Assembly: GCA_014804225.1 (NCBI GenBank)
Contig: JAAVAF010000090.1
Span: 1-7,269 of the forward strand
Direction of reading: 5' to 3'
DNA length: 7,269 nucleotides
From: Lachnospiraceae bacterium
Lineage (GTDB): Bacteria; Bacillota; Clostridia; Lachnospirales; Lachnospiraceae
Below are positions 1-4,180 of the stretch, piece by piece; the first letter of the stretch is position 1, and each line of letters opens with the position of its first letter. The position numbers were made by a program, and so were the translations under genes. Under the pieces are notes generated by a model. The model did not search any database. It had not been told where the DNA came from and saw only the letters and a program-made list of their open reading frames with translations.

Positions 1-233
1 CGGATACGCTGCCCTTGGGCAATATGAACAGAATTATTCATTTTGCTAAACAAAGGGCTTCTTGCCAACTTAATCGGTGTATTTAATACCTGCGTCAAAT
101 CATCTATCGGATTTAGTAGGCTCTGCGACATCACTTCATCGTATGTTTTTCGATCTTTAATAGCTGTATTTTCGAAATTAGATGTAAGTCCTCTTGTATT
201 GGGGTTATAATATACGGATTCAATTTCAATCAT
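1..233 (-). CDS. Unrecognised protein, N-terminal 77 codons (runs off the left edge)
   Basis: An open frame begins with ATG at 233 and stays open to the window edge, so the 3' end is missing. The predicted protein starts MIEIESVYYNPNTRG. It has no signal peptide, no membrane segment and no motif I can name; it is polar, with several Asn and Ser residues. I consider it a real gene because a good ribosome binding site (GAGAAAGGAA, 241-250) lies 7 nt upstream of the ATG, a recognisable promoter lies 95-120 bp upstream, and the leader between them holds a perfect inverted repeat. It lies downstream of, and on the same strand as, the sigma-like regulator gene at 450-821, whose product is a candidate activator. 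No function is assigned. The missing part could reveal a phage-related or secreted protein, but nothing visible decides this. Confidence 0.7.
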   Translation of the reverse strand, partial: MIEIESVYYNPNTRGLTSNFENTAIKDRKTYDEVMSQSLLNPIDDLTQVLNTPIKLARSPLFSKMNNSVHIAQGQRI

Positions 234-255
234 CTCAAATTTCCTTTCTCAATAC

Positions 256-295
256 TTCTACGTTTCTTAATCTGTATAGACTAAGAAACGTAGAA
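256..295 (-). repeat. Perfect 14-bp inverted repeat in the leader of the left-edge gene
   Basis: TTCTACGTTTCTTA (256-269) and its exact reverse complement (282-295) are separated by 12 nt. On the minus strand the repeat lies between the predicted transcription start (about 321) and the ribosome binding site at 241-250. It would therefore form a stem-loop in the 5' untranslated region, ending about 6 nt before the Shine-Dalgarno. Neither strand has a T-tract after it, so it is a poor intrinsic terminator. It could be an mRNA-stabilising or translation-controlling hairpin, or a dimeric repressor's operator in DNA. Confidence 0.8.
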
Positions 296-327
296 AATAA
301 TATTATCGTTTGTGCTTCTATAATCTA

Positions 328-356
328 ATTATATCTTTATGCATTCAAAATTTAAA
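328..356 (-). promoter_or_regulatory. Predicted activator-dependent promoter of the left-edge gene
   Basis: On the minus strand there is a perfect -10 TATAAT (328-333), a 17-bp spacer, and a weak -35 TTTAAA (351-356, four of six matches). The weak -35 directly adjoins the four phased repeats at 358-401, the arrangement expected of a promoter needing an upstream-bound activator. Predicted transcription start is near 321, giving a leader of almost 90 nt. Confidence 0.6.
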
Positions 357-357
357 G

Positions 358-401
358 TGATAACTCCATGACAAAACTATGTCAAAAAAGTGTCAAACTT
401 G
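358..401 (-). repeat. Four 11-bp phased direct repeats upstream of a promoter (putative activator site)
   Basis: Read on the plus strand, the units start at 358, 369, 380 and 391: TGATAACTCCA, TGACAAAACTA, TGTCAAAAAAG and TGTCAAACTTG. On the minus strand each unit ends in TTGACA, TTGACA, TTGTCA or TTATCA, the last being the most divergent and abutting the -35. A spacing of exactly one helical turn puts every unit on the same DNA face, as in tandem activator sites of several winged-helix families. The nearest candidate binding protein is the regulator encoded immediately upstream (450-821), but this is inference. Confidence 0.6.
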
Positions 402-449
402 TGGAATACCCGCACAGATATCCTTTTATATCCAAAGATTCTTGATGTA

Positions 450-821
450 TCATTCTATGTACTGTTCAAACTTATTTTTAGAAACAAAGGTTTCTATTTT
501 CTTCAATGCATTTTTTTGTATCCGCATGAAGGTTCTTTCGGAATAATTAAACTCTGTTCCAACTTTTTGTTCATATATTGATTTCACTTCACTCCATTTT
601 ACATTGTCAATTAAATGTAAATATATAATCGTCCTTTCATCTTCTGTCAAAAGCTCTAAAGCAGATTCGATAATTTGAATTTTTATGGCAAGCTGTGAAT
701 ACTCCTGATCTTCATCAATACTCTCATTGTGTGAATACTTTCGGATTTTATCAATTACATCTCTTCTTGCTTTCAATTCGGAATATGACCTTACAAATTC
801 TTTTACCGTTTCTTCTGTCAT
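450..821 (-). CDS. Small sigma-region-4-like / ArpU-type transcriptional regulator
   Basis: A 123-residue, highly charged, helical cytoplasmic protein. Residues about 56-110 look like a sigma-70 region 4 helix-turn-helix: LTEDERTIIYLHLI, then WSEVKSIY, then a recognition-helix-like SERTFMRIQKNALKKI. The preceding 55 residues are helical and do not resemble sigma region 2. The size and plan match phage-type sigma-like regulators (ArpU/RinA-like and related short region-4 proteins), which activate a downstream promoter. The ATG at 821 follows AGGGGAG with rather long spacing (about 13 nt). I see no convincing promoter in the 116 bp upstream, so it may be transcribed by read-through from blaI-blaR1. 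Just past its stop lie phased repeats and a promoter, its most obvious candidate target. The exact family and target are uncertain. Confidence 0.75.
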   Translation of the reverse strand: MTEETVKEFVRSYSELKARRDVIDKIRKYSHNESIDEDQEYSQLAIKIQIIESALELLTEDERTIIYLHLIDNVKWSEVKSIYEQKVGTEFNYSERTFMRIQKNALKKIETFVSKNKFEQYIE

Positions 822-937
822 TTTGATAATCTTGCTCCCCTCTTCATCTGTGCACTTGAGTATTAAACACTAACTCGCAAATGAATATTTTAATTTAAGC
901 GATTCGCTAAACGTGTCGGTATTTGATACATTTTACT
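822..937. other. Intergenic gap between blaR1-like and sigma-like genes
   Basis: This 116-bp AT-rich stretch holds the ribosome binding site of the sigma-like gene (835-841). It also holds a short imperfect dyad (AGCG-ATT-CGCT at about 899-909) with flanking A/T pairs but no T-tract. I found no pairing of -35 and -10 hexamers that I would defend, and no convincing terminator after blaR1. Confidence 0.4.
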
Positions 938-2275
938 CTAGTGGGGACATACATCATGGGACACTGTTTTGATATACGTCTCATAAACCATTTCATCACA
1001 TTTACTACATTTTTTGGCATTATAATAATCGATCAAACACTTACCACTGCTGTTTTTTGTGTGCTTTGTAACAATTCCTGAAATATAAGTATGACTGCAT
1101 GAACGATCTGTTTGATACGCTTTCGATTCTGGGCATATATTATAAAAAACTTCTCCTGCTTCACTTACAAAAAATATAATATTATCGGAACTAATGTACT
1201 GCTCATATTGATCATTTATTGCATCCGAGTCCCAAAGAACAGCATCTTCCCAACTACTGAAAAAAAGGACTTTCTCTACTTTCTCATAGGGCTCATCAAA
1301 ATACTGAATTTTCCTTTTCTCATACGCATAAACTGTTAGTGATGATGCAAAAATGGCTCCTATAAGAATCAGCAGCCCTATCATGCTGCTTATTTTTCCA
1401 TATTTTTTTCTTGTGTTTTTCATATTTAAGATTCTTTCTTTTATCTGTTTTTCACTCAAACTAAAGCCTATAATCGGCAAACCTACAGTGTCTTTCTTCT
1501 CTGCAAAGTCGATAATCATCTTTGCGTAATCTCCTGTTTCCTGTAAACTTTTTTTCATGGTAACTTTGTAATCACAATACATTTCAGAAATTAAGTTCCA
1601 TCGGTACAACAAATAATACACAAGCGGATTATAAAAATTGAAAGCAACCACCAAAAACAAGATGACCTTAACAAGATTATCCATAACCTTTATATGCACC
1701 AATTCATGTTGCAGTACACCTTGCAGTTTCTTTTCTTCCCACACGATATCAGGAAGGATAATTTTTCTATGTAAGATTCCAATCGTAATCGGTGTTTTAA
1801 TGTCGGCACATAAGTATACTTCATTTCCCTTTGTTTCTTTTTCCAATTCTTCTAAGACTGTTCCTCCATCTTCATACAACACTACTTTTTTCATAATGTT
1901 AAAATAGACAGTATAATATTTTTTAACATATAAAATCAATCCGCCAATTCCCAAAAGCAGGCTGAATAACAGTATGATATACACCGGCAGATTGGGTACA
2001 TATACACCGTCCCGATATACAAATATCGTATAATTCGTCATATCTTTTATAAAGCGCGTTCTTTGATACCACGCTTTCAAACCGAAATACCGATTTAGCC
2101 ACGCCGTATACTCTGCCTTAAAATATCCAAACGGTATGAGAAATAAAATGATATTTACGGTAAGATATATTTTATGCCACGTTATCGGCAGATACCGCTT
2201 CGTCAGAAAAGAAGCGCACATATAAATCCCTATCGCGATACTTCCCGCCAAGCTCATTGTGTGCAGCAGCGTCAT
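938..2275 (-). CDS. blaR1: BlaR1/MecR1-like M56 membrane metalloprotease, no penicillin-sensor domain
   Basis: A 445-residue integral membrane signal transducer of peptidase family M56. In this family an extracellular signal activates a zinc protease, leading to inactivation of the partner BlaI repressor. Visible here are membrane segments at about 8-24, 35-52, 96-117, 201-222 and 296-317. The zinc-protease motif HELVH is at 190-194, followed by ISEMYCDYKVT (229-239), where E231 probably supplies the third ligand and D235 is conserved. After the last membrane segment only about 125 residues remain, against the roughly 250-residue penicillin-binding domain of BlaR1 from staphylococci and bacilli, and no transpeptidase motif is seen. 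The tail instead carries C381, C393, H395, C413, C423, C426, C443 and H445, suggesting a small metal- or disulfide-stabilised external domain. The start overlaps the blaI stop (ATGA, 2272-2275) and follows a GGGGGGA ribosome binding site, so translation is probably coupled. The signal sensed is unknown, and the symbol denotes family only. Confidence 0.9.
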   Translation of the reverse strand: MTLLHTMSLAGSIAIGIYMCASFLTKRYLPITWHKIYLTVNIILFLIPFGYFKAEYTAWLNRYFGLKAWYQRTRFIKDMTNYTIFVYRDGVYVPNLPVYIILLFSLLLGIGGLILYVKKYYTVYFNIMKKVVLYEDGGTVLEELEKETKGNEVYLCADIKTPITIGILHRKIILPDIVWEEKKLQGVLQHELVHIKVMDNLVKVILFLVVAFNFYNPLVYYLLYRWNLISEMYCDYKVTMKKSLQETGDYAKMIIDFAEKKDTVGLPIIGFSLSEKQIKERILNMKNTRKKYGKISSMIGLLILIGAIFASSLTVYAYEKRKIQYFDEPYEKVEKVLFFSSWEDAVLWDSDAINDQYEQYISSDNIIFFVSEAGEVFYNICPESKAYQTDRSCSHTYISGIVTKHTKNSSGKCLIDYYNAKKCSKCDEMVYETYIKTVSHDVCPH

Positions 2276-2685
2276 TTCTGTCCCCCCATTTCCTCCTCTT
2301 GCGCAAACTCCTTTTCCACAATTGCTCTCAAATCATCAGCAGCTTTTTTATCAATCCCTCTGCCCCCGGTAAGCGCCGACAAAAAGGAATAAACGGAACC
2401 TCCGTAAAAATCGTGAAGCAGTTTTTCCGCCTTGCCCTTTTCATACTCTACATTCGTCACTGCCGCGTTATACACTCTGTTTTTTCCCGTTTCGTCCGCC
2501 GCAATCAGTCCCTTATCCGACAGTCGTTTGATAAATGTATTGACGGTCTGCTTTTTCCACTCCTTACCTTCCTCTTTTGTCAAAAAAGTCATGATTTCCA
2601 CAAAGCTTTTTGCGCCTTCTCTCCACAAAAAATGCATGATTAAGCTCTCCGACTGTGTCATTTCATATATAATTTCTTTATTCAT
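2272..2685 (-). CDS. blaI: BlaI/MecI-family transcriptional repressor
   Basis: A 137-residue protein, slightly longer than the usual 120-130, of the penicillinase repressor family. These are dimeric winged-helix repressors relieved by proteolysis when the BlaR1 partner is activated. The N-terminal domain (about 6-78) shows the family pattern: TQSESLIMHFLW, the recognition-helix region KKQTVNTFIKRLSDKGLI (44-61), and a wing TGKNRVYNAAV. The C-terminal half (about 80-120) has the dimerisation features, including GGSVYSFLSAL (95-105), close to where family members are cleaved. The ATG at 2685 follows AAAAGGAG with good spacing. It is the first gene of the unit, overlapping blaR1 by 4 nt. Dyads in its own promoter and leader suggest autorepression. 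No beta-lactamase gene lies nearby, so the regulon need not concern beta-lactams. Confidence 0.93.
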   Translation of the reverse strand: MNKEIIYEMTQSESLIMHFLWREGAKSFVEIMTFLTKEEGKEWKKQTVNTFIKRLSDKGLIAADETGKNRVYNAAVTNVEYEKGKAEKLLHDFYGGSVYSFLSALTGGRGIDKKAADDLRAIVEKEFAQEEEMGGQK

Positions 2686-2703
2686 ATCCGTGCTCCTTTT
2701 TCT

Positions 2704-2717
2704 AAGTTATATAACTT
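2704..2717. promoter_or_regulatory. Perfect 14-bp palindrome in the blaI leader (putative operator)
   Basis: AAGTTATATAACTT is exactly self-complementary and sits between the predicted blaI transcription start and its ribosome binding site. A repressor bound here could block early elongation; in RNA it could fold only weakly. It does not match the classic TACA-NN-TGTA core of BlaI operators, so assigning it to BlaI is inference from position. Confidence 0.5.
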
Positions 2718-2733
2718 TTAACACTTTTTCTTT

Positions 2734-2762
2734 ATTGTACTACAAACATATAATACTGTAAA
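2734..2762 (-). promoter_or_regulatory. blaI-blaR1 promoter with overlapping operator dyad
   Basis: On the minus strand: -35 TTTACA (2757-2762), a spacer of exactly 17 bp, and -10 TACAAT (2734-2739), each five of six matches. The dyad TTGTA-C-TACAA (2735-2745 on the plus strand) covers most of the -10 box. The TACA of the -35 and the TGTA next to the -10 also form widely spaced TACA/TGTA half-sites. These are the half-site sequences used by BlaI/MecI-type repressors, fitting autorepression, although the geometry is not the canonical TACA-NN-TGTA. Confidence 0.65.
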
Positions 2763-2954
2763 GAATCTCTCATTCCATCAAATGTCAACCAAAGTCGACA
2801 CACTTTGCGAACTGCCTTATTGAATCAAAATTGCCGATAGGTATTCCCTATCGGCATAAAAAATGTTTCTATAATTAAATTAGTGCATACACATTCAGGA
2901 ACCTTATCCAGTCACTCACAAACCATTGTTTTGCGTAACAATACGTATTAATTG
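2763..2954. other. Gene-free stretch between blaI and hicA
   Basis: Between the two divergent promoters there is no open frame with a ribosome binding site. The only distinct elements are the stem-loop at 2832-2856 and a palindrome just upstream of the hicA -35. The rest is unremarkable AT-rich sequence. Confidence 0.5.
2832..2856 (-). terminator. Perfect 10-bp stem-loop, possible terminator
   Basis: TGCCGATAGG and CCTATCGGCA pair perfectly around a 5-nt loop (TATTC). On the minus strand the stem is followed by ATTTTG, a short T-tract that could support weak termination; the plus-strand side is followed by TAAAAAA. No gene upstream on the minus strand obviously needs it, so it may block antisense transcription toward blaI, be left over from a lost gene, or be a dispersed intergenic repeat. 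Confidence 0.4.
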
Positions 2955-2975
2955 TTGACATACGTACTATTACGT
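2940..2975. promoter_or_regulatory. Putative HicB operator dyads at the hicAB promoter
   Basis: Two dyads share an ACGTA core. AATACGTATT (2940-2949) is a perfect palindrome ending 5 bp before the -35, and ACGTA-CTAT-TACGT (2962-2975) fills the spacer between -35 and -10. HicB antitoxins with a C-terminal ribbon-helix-helix, like the one encoded here, commonly bind such sites to autoregulate. The assignment to HicB is by position and family knowledge. Confidence 0.5.
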
Positions 2976-2982
2976 GTATAAT
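2955..2982 (+). promoter_or_regulatory. hicAB promoter with perfect consensus hexamers
   Basis: TTGACA (2955-2960), a 16-bp spacer, then TATAAT (2977-2982). Both hexamers are perfect sigma-A consensus, so the promoter should be strong unless repressed. The predicted start near 2989 leaves a short leader containing the AAAGGAG ribosome binding site of the hicA remnant. Confidence 0.85.
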
Positions 2983-3014
2983 ATAACTATGATAAGGAAA
3001 GGAGATATTTAAAA

Positions 3015-3110
3015 ATGCCAATGACACCACGTGAAATGATCAAGCATCTCAAGAAAAACGGGTTTGAGGGACTTGAACAGGCTATATTAAAGCAGGCGGG
3101 ACTTAAATAA
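3015..3110 (+). pseudogene. hicA: hicA remnant: mRNA interferase toxin with in-frame internal deletion
   Basis: A 31-codon frame with a good ribosome binding site (AAAGGAG, 10 nt upstream) encodes MPMTPREMIKHLKKNGFE followed directly by GLEQAILKQAGLK. The first part is the typical N-terminus of HicA and the second its typical C-terminus. Normal HicA toxins are about 55-90 residues, with a double-stranded-RNA-binding-like fold and a catalytic His in a GSHxxF-type segment. That segment, and the strands that would follow it, are absent, while the frame is kept across the junction and to the stop. I infer a single internal deletion of about 30 codons that disarms the toxin. HicB follows after 28 nt. 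The peptide is still likely to be translated, so it could have a residual role, but RNase activity is not expected. Confidence 0.8.
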
Positions 3111-3138
3111 ATCTCGCTTCAAAAAATGGAGGCGCAAT

Positions 3139-3534
3139 ATGAAGAAATTATTTTATCCTGCATTATTTCACAAAGCAGAGGAAGGCGGTTTTTGGGTTTC
3201 TTTTCCTGATATTCCCGAATGTCTTACACAAGGCGATGATATGACACAGGCTTATGAAATGGCTGTAGATGCGCTTGGTCTGGCTTTATCCTGTCGGGAA
3301 AAAGAACAACAGCCTTTCCCCGATACTTCTGATCCAACAACAATTACACCCGAACCCGATTCATTCCTTGTCGTGATTGAATTTGATATGCTTGCCTATA
3401 AAAAGCGCACAAGCTCCCGTGCCGTAAAGAAAACTTTAAGTATTCCCGAGTGGCTGAACGAAGCCGCAATGGCTATGGACTTAAACTTTTCCCAAGTTCT
3501 GCAAGAAGCTCTTATGTCCAAAATACAGGCATGA
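3139..3534 (+). CDS. hicB: HicB-family antitoxin / autorepressor
   Basis: A 131-residue type II antitoxin. Residues 1-50 form the partial RNase H-like HicB fold, with the family pattern YPALFHKAEEGGFWVSFPD, then IPECLTQGDD and a helix with AYEMAVDALGLAL. A Pro-rich linker (about 58-74) leads to a further strand. Residues about 94-128 (SRAVKKTLSIPEWLNEAAM, then FSQVLQEAL) form a ribbon-helix-helix DNA-binding domain. HicB normally neutralises HicA by covering its active site and represses its own operon. The start follows TGGAGG by 7 nt. It is intact although its partner toxin is disrupted, so it may survive as a repressor, or as an anti-toxin protecting against related HicA proteins elsewhere. 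A terminator lies 33 bp beyond the stop. Confidence 0.93.
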   Translation: MKKLFYPALFHKAEEGGFWVSFPDIPECLTQGDDMTQAYEMAVDALGLALSCREKEQQPFPDTSDPTTITPEPDSFLVVIEFDMLAYKKRTSSRAVKKTLSIPEWLNEAAMAMDLNFSQVLQEALMSKIQA

Positions 3535-3567
3535 TTATATGCGCCGTATATTACAATCAACATCACT

Positions 3568-3592
3568 GATGACGAAAGCGGCATCTTTTTTT
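3568..3592 (+). terminator. hicAB intrinsic terminator
   Basis: GATGACG (3568-3574) and CGGCATC (3579-3585) form a 7-bp stem with one A-G mismatch around the loop AAAG, followed directly by seven T residues (3586-3592). It lies 33 bp past the hicB stop on the same strand, which is the right place to end the hicAB transcript. Confidence 0.8.
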
Positions 3593-3635
3593 CCAAAGAA
3601 GCGCTTCAAACGCTGTAGGAAAACAAAGATGCCGC
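3578..3635. repeat. Near-perfect 17/18-bp inverted repeat between convergent genes
   Basis: GCGGCATCTTTTTTTCC (3578-3594) is mirrored by GGAAAACAAAGATGCCGC (3618-3635), differing by one inserted base. The intervening 23 bp contain the palindrome GAAGCGCTTC (3598-3607). The left arm is the 3' half of the hicAB terminator. The right arm, read on the minus strand, has the same GCGGCATC-plus-T-tract form and lies where the minus-strand operon should end. It looks like two related terminators facing each other. Confidence 0.75.
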
Positions 3636-3642
3636 CAGTATC
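3624..3642 (-). terminator. Probable weak terminator of the rhomboid-flavodoxin-HIT operon
   Basis: On the minus strand, GATAC-TGGCG-GCATC (3642-3628) gives a short stem with one A-C mismatch, followed by TTTG (3627-3624) and then TTTT (3623-3620). It lies about 57 bp past the HIT gene stop. On its own it is weaker than the facing hicAB terminator, though the large inverted repeat could strengthen the structure. Confidence 0.4.
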
Positions 3643-3698
3643 AATATAATGCAAAAATTCCTTTTCATAGTTATGTGAATTATTCTTCTATTCTCTTC

Positions 3699-4109
3699 TT
3701 ACTTCACGATTTGTTCCCGTATCTCGTCAAGCTGCGCGTCCGTCATCTCCTGAGGCTTCATCACAAGGCTCTGGTTATCGTCATTGTAACGCGGTATCAG
3801 ATGCACATGAAAATGAAACACGGTCTGTCCCGCCACTTCATTATTATTCTGCACAATATTAAAACCATCAGCGCCAAGCTTCTCTGTCATCAACGTTGCC
3901 ATCTTTTTTGCAAGCGGCAGTACCTTTGCAGCCGTATTGTCCGCAATCTCATAAACGTTCTTATAGTGGTTTTTTGGCAAAATCAGCGAATGCCCTTTCG
4001 TGGCAGGCGCCAAATCCATGATTACCCTAAAATCATCATCCTCGTAGAGCGTCCTTGAGGGAATCTCACCGTTTGCAATCTTACAAAAAATACAATTTTC
4101 GTCTTTCAT
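3699..4109 (-). CDS. HIT-family nucleotide hydrolase/transferase
   Basis: A 136-residue histidine-triad protein of the HINT-like group: cytoplasmic enzymes that cleave nucleotide phosphoramidates or related AMP-linked compounds through a covalent histidine-nucleotide intermediate. The triad is complete as HFHVHLI (99-105), preceded by GQTVF. A CIFC pair (C6, C9) with H48 and H99 probably forms the zinc site seen in many bacterial members. The segment DLAPATKGHSLILPK (32-46) is typical of the family. I chose the ATG at 4109 because homologues start near MKDENCIFCKI and AAAGGAG lies upstream, although its 12-nt spacing is long. A TTG at 4157 with AAAAGGAAG in front would add 16 residues and cannot be excluded. 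It is the last gene of the minus-strand operon, 71 bp after the flavodoxin gene. The physiological substrate cannot be told from sequence. Confidence 0.92.
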   Translation of the reverse strand: MKDENCIFCKIANGEIPSRTLYEDDDFRVIMDLAPATKGHSLILPKNHYKNVYEIADNTAAKVLPLAKKMATLMTEKLGADGFNIVQNNNEVAGQTVFHFHVHLIPRYNDDNQSLVMKPQEMTDAQLDEIREQIVK

Positions 4110-4180
4110 TTTATCAATATGCTCCTTTCTTGCCGGTTGAACCTTTTCGATTTTCAATTCGGCTTCCTTTTCATAAACAT

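Noticed and set aside
256..295. Intrinsic terminator
   Set aside because: The stem is AT-rich and not followed by a T-tract on either strand.
358..401. CRISPR array or plasmid replication iterons
   Set aside because: The units are only 11 bp with no spacers, and no Cas or replication-initiator gene is present. Position next to a promoter makes an activator site more likely.
938..2275. Assignment as a beta-lactam resistance sensor
   Set aside because: The family core matches BlaR1, but the penicillin-binding sensor domain is absent and no beta-lactamase or PBP gene is in the window, so a resistance role is not supported.
2257..2643. Plus-strand open frames of up to 128 codons opposite blaI
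   Set aside because: They are antisense shadows of blaI, whose winged-helix motifs and ribosome binding site are clear; the plus-strand products show no recognisable pattern.
2773..2822. Short plus-strand frame of 13 codons beginning MSTKVDTLC
   Set aside because: There is no ribosome binding site and no promoter orientation to support it, and it is too short to distinguish from chance.
3535..3618. Open frame directly after the hicB stop, in the same frame, reading LYAPYITINITDDESG and onward
   Set aside because: It looks protein-like but has no start codon or ribosome binding site, and it overlaps the hicAB terminator stem and T-tract, which explain the sequence. A gene remnant or stop-codon readthrough cannot be fully excluded, but nothing supports it.
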